Assembly (NCBI RefSeq): GCF_010015445.1
Contig: NC_053116.1
Span: forward strand, 35,125,285-35,189,284
Direction: 5' to 3'
From: Perca fluviatilis
Lineage: Eukaryota > Chordata > Actinopteri > Perciformes > Percidae
DNA: 64,000 nt
The notes beneath the pieces were generated by a model. The model was not told the origin of the DNA. It did no database searches and saw only the letters and a program-made list of their open reading frames with translations. Made by a program: the position numbers and the translations under genes. Numbering within the stretch: position 1 is the stretch's first letter; every line of letters begins with the position of its first letter. This document shows, one piece after another, positions 1-36,225 of this stretch.

Positions 1-393
1 TTTCCGATGCTTTTGACAGTGTTGTTTTTTCAAAGTTTGACTTTTTTTTCAATTTTTAAAAAACTTTTTGATGGGTTTTTTTAGAAGTTTTTTATAATTC
101 GAAAAAAACTTGTTTGTAAAGGGGCCAGTAAAAATTGACTTTGGGTAAGTAGAATTTATTTTCACTTGCCAGACCGGACATAGGAAAAAACAAACAAAAG
201 ACTTAACATTGAACTCTGAAAAGTATTACAGAATGTAATGGTAATGCAGCTTTTGATACTATATATACTATAATACATCAGTCACTTTTTTTTTCTACGA
301 GTCCATTTGTTTCTTTGTCAGTGGAAATCTCTTGTCAGATGGATGTGTGAATAACATTTTGGGAAATGAGATGGCGTCTTTGTCTTTCTCTAG

Positions 394-24571
<24,178 letters not shown>

Positions 24572-24810
24572 ATATGCATCACACACACACACACACACAC
24601 ACACATCAATGTACTTACTGTGTTTCTTTAAGAAGATGCCCACTGAGCACACTTGTTCCCTAACCGTAACTGTAAATTAGCACCTAGCAATGGCAAAAAT
24701 GCCCTCACTTTGCAAAGGCTTCTCACTCTGAATTGTCAGGTTTAAATTGGACTTCAGGACTTCAAAACCGCTTTTCGCTTTTCACCTTGCACATTTTAAG
24801 TATCGGCTGA

Positions 24811-24816
24811 AATAAA
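24811..24816 (+). terminator. candidate ap4b1 polyadenylation signal
   Basis: AATAAA 240 nt after the ap4b1 stop. A second AATAAA-like string is near 25298. No transcript data; positional inference only. Confidence 0.4.
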
Positions 24817-25499
24817 TGACGCAAGAGTGGAGTCTTTACTGGAGTAAAACATGATTTATCAAGACCACATTCAGTTGGTTAACTTCAGCTGAGGGCCATT
24901 AATCTCTAAAGTTGGCTGTTTTCTCACAATCATAGTAAGTGGATTACAGAATAGTTTGGGTCAGGTAAGCGTTGGGCCTGATGGGGGTCACTCACTGAAG
25001 CAAAGCCAACTTCTCTTGTTTCCTCTTGGGACTGAAATAGAATAATGTTTACAGACAAACATGCCCTGATGGAAGTAACCACCTTACAGCATTCACAGGA
25101 CATAGAGCTGAACAAGGGCCCTGAAACTTATTGGTGTTTTTTTTTTCATTTTTTACAACAGTGTGCTAATTGTCAGAGGCTCCCACATGTCTAGCCTTAC
25201 CCCTTGAATGTATTTGACAGATTTTTGTGTAGAGGCTGTCATGATAATAGCAGGCTGAAGGTAAATGCAAATACAAACTCATGAAGTGACTTAAAATAAT
25301 AAAACATTTGGATTCCTCCTGCATCGTTATGAGTGTGTGTCTGTTTTAATAAGTCATAGGTCCGTTGTTATAGGCCAGCGAGTTCCTTTGCTAAATGCAA
25401 TGACTAGGTTGGTTTCTCACAGGCGGTTGGAAACCATTCAACAGTGACGACACACCTGGTTCGTTTAAAAAGCCACGACCACCTGGTGGCGTGTATTAT

Positions 25500-25729
25500 T
25501 CACGCCCATTCGGCGTGCGGACTTGTGGAAGATCGAGCAGGATTTAATACGGAGAGGATGTGGCAACGCTAGTCGTGGTACGGTCAGCGTCATCATTTCC
25601 TTTCCGGGGATGCCTTTTTCCTATACTGTATATAGTGCCTTATAGCCTATACTGTAAGTACAATTCAAGGAGCATAACCCGCTGACTGTCACGGCCAGAC
25701 GCCGTGCTGAAGCGAACTGGCTGAGGGAG
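25500..25729 (+). promoter_or_regulatory. possible promoter and non-coding first exon of the GnT-IV gene
   Basis: Stretch between ap4b1 and the glycosyltransferase ATG exon. It is CpG-richer than its surroundings and ends in a consensus donor, gag|gtgagt, at 25729/25730. The ATG exon at 28779 has an acceptor three bases before its ATG, so an upstream untranslated exon must exist, and this is the best candidate seen. The boundary on the left is a guess. Confidence 0.35.
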
Positions 25730-25799
25730 GTGAGTGTGCTGGCCATAAGTTTCTATTCCAACAGTAATTATGACGTACGATACATTTAGCTAACTTAGT

Positions 25800-26350
25800 T
25801 TTTTATTTGGTTACTTTTTGGCGGAGGCGTTACGTTACCTACGTCCTATCGGTAGCTGTCCATGTAGCTAGTAATTTAAAATTCTAGGCTACTCCGTTAT
25901 TAACGTTAGTCTGTTTCATACTATCGCTAGTAGCCAGGCTGCTTTTGGTATCGCTAAACGGTAGCGTTAAACGAAACGTTAACTAGTAATAACTAACGGT
26001 AACTGTTAGTTTGGTTCGCATTTAACAAACGACGGTTAATCACGTTAAGTCGGCTGTCGGAACCGTGCTTCAATTTGAACAAAACCACTAACGTTAGATA
26101 ACTTGAGTATTATTACCTAACGTTAACGGTAATAATAATTATAATAAACATTGTTAATAGCCTATAGATACTGGTTCTCCGTAATAACCAACAACTAGTT
26201 GATAACTTTGTGTAACGTTATCCTTCACGACATTGGCTAAGTTAACGTTATAGTATTATTAAAACAGTCGGTGGTTATCTCTCGCTTAAAGACGTCACTA
26301 TTGGACTAGCTACAGGTTTCTTGTGGCAACGTTAACGTTAGCTTTAGTGT
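25800..26350. other. AACGTTA-rich tract
   Basis: At least eight occurrences of AACGTTA/TAACGTT type motifs in about 550 bp (for example near 25903, 26090, 26120, 26240, 26330), downstream of the putative first exon. No gene seen here. Confidence 0.6.
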
Positions 26351-27307
26351 GGATATATATACTGTATGTGTTGCTGTATAAAACTCGCCTGGGCTGTAGC
26401 CTAACCTTCAACAGACAGACACGCGGTTAACAGTAATTATTGTTGTCAGCAATGACTCCTCAGTATACTTGTTGACAAAACAAAGACGGTGTACTTTGAA
26501 AATCTTATTAAGCCTGTCCTGATCCGCTACACCCGAGGAGGAATAGTTTGACGAACTATCTATCTATCTATCTATCTAAACTAGGGCTCATCTTATCTGG
26601 TGTAAGCCGACTGTTTGGTTTAGTAAAGGGAAGCTGTCGATAGGTGGTGCTGCCACACCCTCCGCACCCCTTACTTCCAACATTTAGCTAAATAAATATA
26701 GATCAAAGCGACCCTCCATTCACTTCCTTTTGTTCACTGTTTAGTGTTTACACAGTAGGCCTACTTCCCCTTTTTAAATTCACTGTAAACGCCCTACCTC
26801 TTGTCTGTTTTAAGATTATTTTTGGCAACCGAGCCATATAATCCCAGGGAAGCTAGAGAAGAAAGAAAGAAAACACGCATAGTTGGCCACTTAAAGTAGT
26901 AATACTATTTTAGTAAGTTGCCTCTGACAGATGATATCTAATATTGAGTTTAAAAATAAATAAAAAACTCAACCGTATGATGGGATTACATTTATTTTAC
27001 ATTTTTAAATCTACTCTAATGGGACAAGGGCAGGCAAGCTGATTGTATTTGATAAATTAAAATACAGTACACAAATGTCAACTCTGTTTGACCTTACTGT
27101 ATCTACAGTATCTGATACATAATGGGAGTATGAGCGTGTAAAAATATTAGGCCCCTTAGGCAGCACAGAGAGCCGCTTGTTTGAATACCAAATTAGGCCC
27201 TTCACCACTAAGCTTTCAACATCAGATTTTCACTGTAAGATAAGAAAATGTCACAGTACATGGTATTACACAATTATTATTCTTGTCAGTATTTTCAGTT
27301 ACAATGA

Positions 27308-27342
<35 letters not shown>

Positions 27343-27769
27343 GAATGAAATCAAAATATTTATTTTCGGTGAAAACTTGCTTTATTATAATTTGAAACTT
27401 GAAATCATTTTTTTTATGGGAATATGTGTAAGAAGTCTCCATTCTGTTCATCTCTTGTTTGAACAAAAGTATTAGGAGAGAAAGCAGCAGGTTCTTTAGA
27501 ACAGCATAAATGGGAGGGAAAAAAGTTCAGGACCTTGACTGCTCCTGTATGTGCCTTAACTTAGCACACACATTAATGTCACACATTAATGGGGTGCATT
27601 TATTTTCAGTATCTTAGATAAGCAAATTAATGTACATGGTATGATAAGCGTCAATTTTCACACCATGGTATAAACTGGTATACTGCTGCAACTAGTTGCT
27701 GGGTATCAATACTCGATACCAAGTACTATGGAAAATTCTCCAGTCAAACGATACCTGCATTCAATCTTT

Positions 27770-27952
27770 TTTTTAAAGATTATTTTTTGGGGCTTTTCCC
27801 TTTTATTACATAGAGACAGTGGATAGGCATGAAAGGGGGCGAGAGATGGGGGATGACTCGCAGCAAAGTGCCACAAGTCGGATTTGAACCCTGCAGGACT
27901 CAGCCTACATGGGGCAAACGCTCTTACTGGGTGAGCTAGAGGTTGCCCCCCC
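27770..27952 (-). mobile_element. tRNA-derived SINE
   Basis: GATTATTTTTTGGGGCTTTTCCC to a minus-strand head with CTAGCTCACCCAGTAAGAGC. CATTCAAT repeats on both sides (about 27758 and 27952) as a target duplication. Confidence 0.6.
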
Positions 27953-28101
27953 CATTCAATTCTTTTTGTACCAAAATCTAGAAGAAAAAAAAAAATTGCT
28001 ATTTGTTGCCCCCCTCCCCCCCAATCACTGTAAATGTTCTTCAATTAAATGTGATGTGTGATTGGCCCACTGCTACACAGCTACAACCCTTACAGTCTGT
28101 G

Positions 28102-28400
28102 CAGGGCTGCTTGATTATGGAAACATTCATTATCACAATTATCTTTGGTCAACATTGAAATCCCGATTTATTTAACACGATTAGTCATTGACTTTTGGAA
28201 AGATGTTGCATGTATTGAACTTAAAAAAAAAACCTGTCAAAGCAGCCTTGAAAACACAGTGAAGTTTGCCTTAATACGTTTCTTGTTGAAGACAAAATTA
28301 GAGTTTACTTGCCAACTGTCATGTGCAAAATAATCGTTTTTGTGGTTGTTAGGAGCCGAACCTGAAATTGCGATCAAAATGTGATTAATTGCACAGCCCG
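28102..28400. mobile_element. hAT-type MITE with 8-bp target duplication
   Basis: Ends CAGGGCTGC and GCACAGCCC(G); AGTCTGTG at 28094-28101 and 28401-28408. The right junction is also present in the inverted duplicate at 13.9 kb. Confidence 0.7.
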
Positions 28401-28695
28401 AGTCTGTGGTGTGGTGAAGTGGAGCATGGCGTATTTGGCAGTTCAGCGTGCTGAGATGCTTCCATTAACATAATGGCTACCGAAGTAGAAGTAGAAAAAA
28501 AGGTATCGAGCGAAGTACTCTATTGGTATCAGTACCCCTGTTATTGGTAGTGGTATTGATTTTTTTTAATTTTTTTTTTATAAATGATACCCAGCTCACC
28601 CTAGCTGCAACCCTTCTCAACACACAATCCACAAACTTGTTGCTGAACTTGTCTGAGCATTCTGAAACATTCATTAACTATTTGCTGAATTATTT
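28302..28695 (+). repeat. inverted duplicate, copy 2
   Basis: Matches the reverse complement of 13656-14047. Starts inside the hAT MITE and ends at GAATTATTT. Confidence 0.85.
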
Positions 28696-28732
28696 ACTGT
28701 TGTGCTGACTGAGTTACACAACAGCATAATGG

Positions 28733-28735
<3 letters not shown>

Positions 28736-28776
<41 letters not shown>
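28736..28776. repeat. (TG)n forming the acceptor tract of the GnT-IV ATG exon
   Basis: About 20 TG units, followed only by TTAG and the exon. Confidence 0.9.
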
Positions 28777-28777
<1 letters not shown>

Positions 28778-28781
28778 GGAA

Positions 28782-28874
28782 ATGCGACGTCATTCAAAGA
28801 AGAATGTTGTTTTGGCAGTGCTGCTTATCATCGGAGGATTATATTTCATTAGCCATTCGAACTTCCTTATTGCT
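28782..28874 (+). CDS. GnT-IV gene, exon with start codon and membrane anchor
   Basis: 31 codons encoding the cytosolic tail and signal-anchor (VVLAVLLIIGGLYFI). The exon starts at 28779. Its acceptor tract is a (TG)n microsatellite ending gttag, and its donor gtgagt runs into (AC)n. Confidence 0.85.
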
Positions 28875-31800
28875 GTGAGTACACACACACACACACACAC
28901 ACACCTTGATGTAAAGCTTTGTTTGCTGATTTTATTTGTCCCTCCTCTTATCTTTACCTGTTTTACACCATAAGCCAGAGGAACATTAAAGGGGTGATAG
29001 AATGCAAAACCGATTTTACCCTGTCATAGTTGAATAACGACAGTTTGGTGGGTAAATAGGCCATACATAGAAGCTCAAAATCCCACTGACACCCCTTTAC
29101 TATGAAAATCTCATATTTTGAAACTGCCTCTGAAAACGGGCGAATCCCAACAAAGCTGAGTTGCTTGCGCAAGCATCTCAAAATCCGGAACCTTAAGAGA
29201 ACAGTCACGCCCCAACATTTACATAGGCTACACAACTGACCTGAGATCAGGTAGTCTTCTGAATCTAGCTAGGTCACGCAGATCTCTGCTATTCCATTAC
29301 AAAATTCACTTCTGAAACTTTTTTATGCGAGAAATCAACCATATAAAGCTCAAATAAGGGCCGCTTTACGAAAATGGATGGCTAATTGCAAATTTTCTCC
29401 GACTGTGTGTCGGAGTTTAGTGCCGGTGTTGGTGCTGCCTGGGTTGCTACATCGCCGCCCTGACCGCAGTGTCAGCGAGCTTGTTACGCCCGCAATCTTT
29501 TACCGCAGCCCGCAGGTTCCAGTTAATCTTATAATGGGTATGTGTGTTGAGTTATTTAAACAATCGGGGAAATAAACGCCTCTTGTCCGCGAGTCTCATT
29601 GATAGAGCCGCGGTGAGATGGAGTCCATCAATGAGAGCTAGCTAGCCTCGTCCTAACTCTGACATTCACAAAAATACATTCAATTGAAATCCGAAATCGG
29701 ACAAGTGTTAGCTAAGCTTTGTAAGACCTTGAGGAACCTGTAATATTCATGCCGTGACGAAATTCAAACTGTAAATATACTTTAGTTATGCGAAAGTGAG
29801 CAAGCTGCGGTATTTCCCCATTGTAATGAATGGGACATATAGCAAGCAGCTGTTCGTCCTACAAAGACTCCTCGCGTTCATAAAAATGCCTTAAAATCAA
29901 ATCGGACACAACGGTTAGCTTTATAAGACATTGGGGAATGTGTTGTATAAGTGGCGTGACGAAATTCAAACAGTAAATATAATTTAGTTATGGCGAAAGT
30001 GTAGCTAGCTAGCTGCGGTATTTCCCCATTGTAATGAATGGAACATATAGCAAGCAGCTGCTTGTCCTACAAAGACGCCTCGCGTTCATAAAAATGCCTT
30101 AAAATCAAATCGGACACAACGGTTAGCTTTATAAGACATTGGGGAATGATGTTGTATAAGTGGTGTGACGAAATTCAAACAGTAAATATAATTTAGTTAT
30201 GACGACAATGTAGCTAGCTAGCTGCGGTATTTCCCCATTGTAATGAATGGGACATATAGCAAGCAGCTGCTTGTCCTACAAAGGCGTACCGCGTTCATAA
30301 AAATGCCTTAAAATCAAATCGGACACAGCGGTTAGCTTTATAAGACATTGGGACATTCAAAACCGTAAATGTATTATTTATAGATATAGTTATGCCGGCA
30401 GCTGGCCGGCGAGCCCGTTATGCAGTATCCACAAAGGGTGGCTTTGCCCTGGGTATGGAGCCCAGCAGGTGTCGCTTTCTCGTCAGACTGTGTGGAGCTT
30501 CTAAAGTCCGACGATCTTACCAAATTTGCAATTAGCCATCAATTTTTTATAACGCCGCCCATATTTGAGCTTTATATAGTTGATTTCTCGCTTAAAAAGT
30601 CTCAGAAGTGAATTTGGTAATGAAACATTGCAGTGTCTGGAATATGAGATTCTCCGCTTCTCTAATGTATGTGTATTGGGGTTCGCTCAACCAATCAGCG
30701 GCCCATCTCTAATGTCTGCGTGTGGCCGCAGTCGCTCAACCAATCACCGCGCAGCTCATCTAAATATTCATGACCATACCATATTTGGAAGAAAAGCTCT
30801 TGTTACAAATAGGGCCAAAACACAGGGATGCATAAGGGCCCATAAAATATCAACCAGGCCATTTTCTGCCCAACCAATGTTACATACCCCATTAGGAGAC
30901 CATAAGGAACAGTGTGAAATACCCTATATAATCATTCTATCACCCCTTTAACAAAAAATCTGACATACGTTCTTTGTTGAGGAGCACTAATCGGTTTTAT
31001 TATTTCCACAAATATAAACAAAAATGTCCTCCTCCTTTTTAAACACTTCATCTGGAAATAAGTAGAATCTTGGAAGAGTGACCAACTCCTATCAATGTTG
31101 TGCTGGTTGAAGGGACCTTATGCCTGCTTAAAACAATCTTAACTGGCATTTTAAAGGGGAACTATGCAGTTTTTTTTGTTCGCTTAATTTACCTTAACTG
31201 AACAGCTTCGGAGTCATTGGAATTGTTATATGACTTTTTTCGAGTAGAATAGTGGTTGTCTCGCTCCCACCTAGCACCTGTGAGTGGAAAAACCACCCTT
31301 GCAACTTTTCGGCCGGCCTCAGCGTCAGGAAGTATCGCGTGATATCAGGTCTCGCGATGTAACAAATTGGTTCACGGCACTGCACACATACGCCCATTCA
31401 GGAACCGGCTAACAAGGTAGCGATCGGTAGCGATGGAGTTTTTCACATTATCGTCATGGATGAGCCGGCAAAAAAGAAGCAGAAAGCTAGGGAAGCATTG
31501 TCGGAGGAACGGAGAATGAGGAAACGACAGACTGACCGAGTGAGGAGTCAGACACAAGTAAACCTAGGAGCTGCCAAACATCTATTCCGAAGCTGTAGGG
31601 GGAGCTCTATAGAGAAACCTGCGAGAAAACAGCGAAGAAATGGCCAAAACTGCATAGCGCCTGCGCCCCTTTAAACCAGGCTAACACAAACTGAAACTGC
31701 TTTCACAAAAAAAACATTTTCTCTACAAAGCACAAAGGTTTCACTTTGTTTAAACATGTGCATGAAAAACTGTATGAAACTGTCATTTTTGATACCATTT

Positions 31801-34800
31801 TATGTACGCATATTCTAATCAAACAATCAATGTAATTGTCTTTGCAGGGCCCATCAAGGCCACAGGAACCAATTCCAAATGAGTTAACTTGGCAAACGGA
31901 GAGGTTGGTTAGTAAGGAGTCCTGGGTGGAACAGGGAGATTACCTGCCTCTCAATGTGTCCTATCAGCTGCTTGCTGGAGCACCATCCACTCAGCAGAGT
32001 GAGTGACACACATTGTCTGTCCCTTTTTTGTTATATAAGGGTGAAAGTTGAATAATGTGTACATCGGCATTTGGTCCTTGTTATCTGAACTGGTGGGGTG
32101 CCACCCTAGCTTAGGGGTTAAGACACACAAGATGTTGTTATCGGAGTGTGTATGCTTTGTTGCTTGCCAAGGTGAGTCAGCTGAGGAACATTGTTGCTAG
32201 CCAGCATGCTGTTAGCTGATTATGGTGATAGCCGGCGATGTTGCAGTGAATAGGACTTGCTGTATTGAGTATGTGGGTGAAGTTAAAGAGGGGAGTAGTT
32301 CTGGGACGCGCGGCCTTCTCATTCATTTGAGAATGGACCTTTTTCACAGCAGACATTTTTTGACTTGTCATAGTAGGAGAAGCACAGCTGAAATTGATAA
32401 CCTTAACGATGGCTAAGTTCCATCAAGTGTCCCAGTAAGCTATTTCAGTGAGTCAGCATGCACAGTACCAGGACCTCTCCTAAGAGGAATGCAGCCATCA
32501 TTAATGGTTTTGAATACACCTGTGCTTTTCCTACTATGACATGTCAACACGTCTGCTGTGAAAAAGGTCTATAGCTCAAGTTCTGCTGAAATGCGATGTC
32601 ATCTGGCAGAGCGCTGTTGATTTAACATAGGGCTGGTTTTTGTTTGAATAAGGAAATGTAGATATAAGGCCAGCCTGAGTAAGTAGTTGAGTATCTACTC
32701 TTTAGGGCCGCTCCCTCTTAGTCGATTAGTCAACTAATTGGTCGTTTTGGTCTTAGTCAACTTAGATTTCTTTAGTCGATTAGTCATGTTTTTTATGCTT
32801 TTTTTTTTCATGCTGAATGACTTATTTCCAAGAAACGTACGAGCACATCTCTGGTAAACACACGAATTAAAGTGGTGCTTTTGCATGACTCTTTGCGGAG
32901 AAACTCAGATTTACAGATCTGTCGATTAAATCAACTAATCGATTAGTCGATACAATTGAATGAGCGTTAGTCGACTAAGAATTTCTTCAATCGAGCACAG
33001 CCCTACTACTCTTTGCTTGGCTGAGAGTAGGATCCAAGGACAGCTTGAAGGCATATTAGGTAAGGGTTAGAGAATGGTGTCACCTGTCAGAGGGCCCAAT
33101 AGATTTATGACTCATACCCACTACAGGGCCTAAAATAGATCAGATTATAACTTCAAGAATCTGGTCTCAGTTTAGACTTGCTTTTTGGACTCCACAGCCC
33201 TCTCCAAAATACTCTTTCTCCCTCCCTAGCTCTGATATGGCCTTCTCCTTTATGGCAGAGGTCGGGCCTATGTTAAACTGAGTGTTCTTTACACTAATAA
33301 TGCCTTCTGCAGCTTTAGTGAACTTTTGTGAAAAATGTAACCTACAAAAATCCCATCTATTGCCATACTTCCAGGTGCGTAACTTTGCTGAACTTAAAAA
33401 AACAGTTCTTCCCCAATGCCCTTCCTAATTCAGTTATTGACATTGCAGACATTTCCACGAATCAGAAAGGCCTCATCTCAAAAATGCACTCCTTACTTTC
33501 CCAATTTACATAACGGACTTTTGCTAAAATGAAAAGCGATTGGGAAAGCGAACTCGGCAAAGTCATAGATGGGGACTTATGGAGAAAGATGCATTCGTCA
33601 GAGTAAATGATAGCACTTCTTGCTCCAGGCTCAATCGGATACAATTTCAGGTTGTACATCTCATCTCTTACAAACTCCAAACTTTCCAATATATATCCCA
33701 ATGTCACTGATAACTTTAGTAGGTGCCACATGTCACCAGACCTGAAGAGCCCGTCATGTATTTTTTTAATCCTCCGTGTCCTCCTTGCACCTGCGTTGAC
33801 GAGGGGTGGGTACGCGTGCACGATCGCGGAACGCTAGTATCATGTGGACGCGCCGACAGTGTTGTTGTCATTACTTAGAATTCCTCATGGGGGTGACAGA
33901 AACTACGCACTATAGCTTTAAGGTCAGAACCTGTTTTAACATTAGTGCTGGGCTTCCATAGGAATGGTCATCTAACAGATTTATGTTGTTGAATGACATT
34001 TCTACTTTTCTGTCCCGACGTGTTTCAGGGTATTTAACAGTTGGGTTATCCTCGGTGAAGAGGAAGAAGGGCACCTATCTAATCCCCACCTTGAAGTCCC
34101 TCTTCTCCCAGTCCTCTCCTGAAGAGCGCTCCTCCATGGTGGTGGTAGTGCTGCTGGCAGATTTCGATGTCAGCTGGAGAGTCACTACCGCGAGGGAGAT
34201 CAAAACTGCATTTGCCTCGGAGCTGGAACAGGGCCAGCTGGTGGTCCTCCACGTTCCTCAGGATGTTTACCCTCCTCTTACAGGTGTAGTGCACGCAGGC
34301 TTACCGGGGATTTCCACTGGATGCGTAACCGCTGCGGACCGGCTCCGCTGCGTGCTCCGCCGTCCGTCAATACCCACCGGGTCCGGATTTGTGTTGCGGA
34401 ACGGCTGCGGCCGTAACTGACAGCTGTAGTCACGAGGACCCAAAAGTTCTCGCGAATTCAGGTAGAATAGAACCACCAAACCAACACCAGTTAGTTTCCA
34501 TCCAGAGGAGTAGAGGGGAAACGACTCTGAGCTGTGTTTTCAAGGTGTAGTGCAGGGAAATATGATCCGCCGTGAGCACGGTGTATTTTATTTTGAAAAT
34601 TAACCGGATATTTATTTTGTTTCTGTGCTCGACTTCCTGTCCCGCACTACCTGCCGTGTGCTGAATTGCTGCGGAGCTCTCCGTCGTCCGTCAAAAATAG
34701 AAGCTCTGCATATCTGCTCCGGAGGGCTGCGGACTGACGGAACTGGGACGGAGTCGGGACGCAGACGTTTCTCAGTCTGTGGAAATACACACACTGACTT

Positions 34801-36057
34801 TAATGGAAACCTGATGACTCCGGAGACGTTCCGGAGACGTTCTGCAGACGTTCCGCATCCAGTGGAAATTGCCGGTTATGCTAGGGTTGGGTATCGTTTG
34901 GGTGTTTTTACGATAAAGGTGCTGAAACGAGACTTTTAAAACGGAGCTGGTGCCTAAACTGTGTCTGAACCGATACCGCAATGAGGCACCGTGGTCCGCG
35001 TTGTCATTCGGTCCGATTAGATATCGGCCGTTTAGGAACCGGTGCCAAACCCAACCCTAGCTTCAACTAGATTGCAAATTCATTCACGTCCACAACGTGA
35101 GCTTTTTGTCGATGCCGTGATACTGATACGCGTCTCTCTGGCTCCCCTGCAGGTCTAAAGAGGAACTACAACGATGCTCCAGAAAGGGTGTCGTTCCGCT
35201 CCAAGCAGAACCTGGACTACTCCTTCCTGACCCACTACAGTGCCAGCCTCGGTCGATACTACCTCCAGCTGGAGGACGACGTCTCCTCCGCAAAGAATTT
35301 CCTTTCCACCATCAGGAGGCGCGTTGAGGAGCAAGAGGCGAAGAAGACCACCTGGGCAATGCTGGAGTTCTCGGCCCTCGGCTATATTGGCAAACTCTAC
35401 AAATCCGCTCATCTTCCTCTCCTGGCCCGCTTTCTCTTCCTCTTCTACCAGGAAATGCCCTGCGACTGGTTGATGACGCGCTTCCGAGAGCTGATGACTC
35501 AGAAGGAGACGATCCTCTTCAAACCCTCGCTGTTCCAACACATGGGGACTTTCTCCTCGTTCCAAGGGACGTACAACAAGCTGAAGGACAAGGACTTTGA
35601 GGAGGGGTTGTATACCAATCCTCTAGCTGAGGTTTATTCGGATATGTCGACCTACAAGAAACAATTCCCCAAACTGGCCTGGGAACCTGGCGAGGGATTT
35701 TTCTGGGGGCGCTCCCCGGAGAAAGGAAATCACCTGACTGTGGTGTTCGCAGAGCCGACCGTGGTGACGGGGGTGTATGTAGAAACCGGGTCAGGGGGCA
35801 AAGACCTCCTAGAGTCGGCTCAGGTGGAGCTCGGCCACGACGTGATTACCACCGAGAAAGAGGAGAAGAGTTGTAAAGAGTTCCAGTCAGCGGGGACGTT
35901 GGAGAACGGGAAGTTTGAGATGCAGGACATGGACAAGCGGTACGGCTCCGCCTCTTCCTGTCTCAGGATCCAAGTCACAGCTGCACAGAAGGATTGGGTA
36001 ATCATCAAGAAAATCAGGATCTCAACAAAGCTGAGTACACCTTCACGCCAAGCCTAG
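28782..36057 (+). CDS. alpha-1,3-mannosyl-glycoprotein 4-beta-GlcNAc-transferase, MGAT4C-like
   Basis: Complete 467-aa type II Golgi membrane enzyme of the GnT-IV (glycosyltransferase family 54) group, which adds beta1,4-GlcNAc branches to N-glycan mannose. Exons: 28782-28874, 31848-31998, 34029-34283, 35153-36057, all phase-compatible. A short basic N-terminus (MRRHSKK) is followed by one hydrophobic anchor (about residues 8-28), a short stem, then RYLTVGLSSVKRKKGTYL, which is diagnostic of the family. The metal-binding acidic motif LEDDV has EDD at residues 207-209. EMPCDW, FKPSLFQHMG and the C-terminal lectin-like half are intact; length matches MGAT4C (about 478 aa). The ATG lies three bases after the acceptor, and no earlier in-frame ATG can be in the exon. 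Which fish paralogue (mgat4c or a sister) cannot be decided here, so no symbol is given. For MGAT4C itself GnT-IV activity is weak or disputed. Confidence 0.92.
28990..30947. mobile_element. TTAA-flanked element with long inverted arms and internal tandem repeats
   Basis: TIR AGGGGTGATAGAATG at 28990, inverted at the right end, flanked by TTAA (28986-28989 and 30948-30951). Subterminal arms of about 400 bp pair imperfectly (GGCTAATTGCAAATTT and AAATTTGCAATTAGCC; AAATCAACCATATAAAGCTC and its complement). The centre holds three copies of a unit of about 205 bp. No coding. Confidence 0.75.
29750..30345. repeat. tandem triplication, about 205-bp unit
   Basis: GTGACGAAATTCAAAC recurs at 29754, 29956 and 30165, each followed by TTTCCCCATTGTAATGAATG and AAATGCCTTAAAATCAAATC. 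A partial fourth copy starts near 30350. Confidence 0.85.
31155..31670. mobile_element. TTAA-flanked MITE
   Basis: Left AGGGGAACTATGCAG, right CTGCATAGCGCCTGCGCCCCT, with TTAA at 31151-31154 and 31671-31674. The 72-codon frame inside (31456-31674) is basic, low-complexity and not supported as a gene. Confidence 0.65.
31848..31998 (+). CDS. GnT-IV gene, second coding exon (stem)
   Basis: 151 nt, acceptor tttgcag, donor gtgagt. Encodes the stem with NVSYQLLAGAP, which aligns with the conserved NVTYRYLAATP-type stretch of the C-type enzymes. The split arginine codon continues into RYLTVG of the next exon. Confidence 0.85.
32703..33005. mobile_element. hAT-type MITE with 8-bp target duplication
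   Basis: TAGGGC...GCCCTA ends; CTACTCTT at 32695-32702 and 33006-33013 exactly. 303 bp, interior rich in TCGATTAGTC. Confidence 0.8.
33330..33780 (+). mobile_element. L1-type LINE ORF2 fragment, frameshifted
   Basis: Successive pieces in different frames: MKSDWESELGKVI, then IQFQVVHLISYKLQ, then KLSNIYPNVTDNFSRCHMSP. These are the W-LG, Q-K-LH and IYP-V-C-RC landmarks of L1 ORF2. The antisense frame 33462-33821 is a shadow. Confidence 0.5.
33790..33926 (-). mobile_element. one end of a teleost DNA repeat
   Basis: Reverse complement begins TTAAAGCTATAGTGCGTAGT, then a CGCGTCCACATGAT stretch; a TTAA-type terminus joined to the L1 fragment. The other end was not found. Confidence 0.4.
34029..34283 (+). 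CDS. GnT-IV gene, third coding exon
   Basis: 255 nt, acceptor gtttcag, donor gtgtag. Encodes YLTVGLSSVKRKKGTYL and VVVVLLADFDVSWR, the first half of the catalytic domain. Confidence 0.92.
34305..34878. mobile_element. GC-rich MITE in GnT-IV intron
   Basis: Left GGGGATTTCCACTGGATGCG and right inverted CGCATCCAGTGGAAATTGCC; CpG-rich interior (GTCCG, GCGGA repeats). Overlapping reading frames are not supported as genes. Confidence 0.65.
34879..35061. mobile_element. hAT-type MITE
   Basis: CTAGGGTTGGGTATCG at the left and, inverted, CCAAACCCAACCCTAG at the right; 180 bp, abutting the preceding MITE. No clean target duplication. Confidence 0.6.
35153..36057 (+). CDS. GnT-IV gene, last coding exon (catalytic core and C-terminus)
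   Basis: 905 nt, acceptor cctgcag, stop TAG 36055-36057. Contains LKRNYND, FRSKQNLDY, LEDD (catalytic acidic motif), LGYIGKLY, FYQEMPCDW and FKPSLFQHMG. Overlapping antisense frames are shadows. Confidence 0.95.
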
Positions 36058-36099
36058 GAGTGAAATCTTTCTTCCTGCTGCCGATGAATAATTAGTCTT

Positions 36100-36225
36100 A
36101 TTTTTTTATAGGGCATTTTTGGGCATTTTTAGGCCTTTATTTTCACAGGACAGAGGAAGACATAAATGGGGAGAGAGAGGGGGAATGACATCTGTTGGCT
36201 CTACCTACTGAGCTAACCCAGCCAC
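36100..36225 (-). mobile_element. tRNA-derived SINE in the GnT-IV 3'UTR
   Basis: Flanked by GAATAATTAGTCTT (36086-36099) and GAATAATTGGTCTT (36226-36239), a 14-bp target duplication with one mismatch. Internally deleted copy of the common SINE family. Confidence 0.75.

Noticed and set aside
33462..33821. 119-codon minus-strand frame
   Set aside because: Antisense to an L1 ORF2 fragment whose landmarks read on the plus strand.
34625..34939. 104-codon frame rich in arginine
   Set aside because: Lies in a CpG-rich MITE; absence of stops follows from GC content.
35155..35565. 136-codon minus-strand frame
   Set aside because: Antisense shadow of the GnT-IV catalytic exon.
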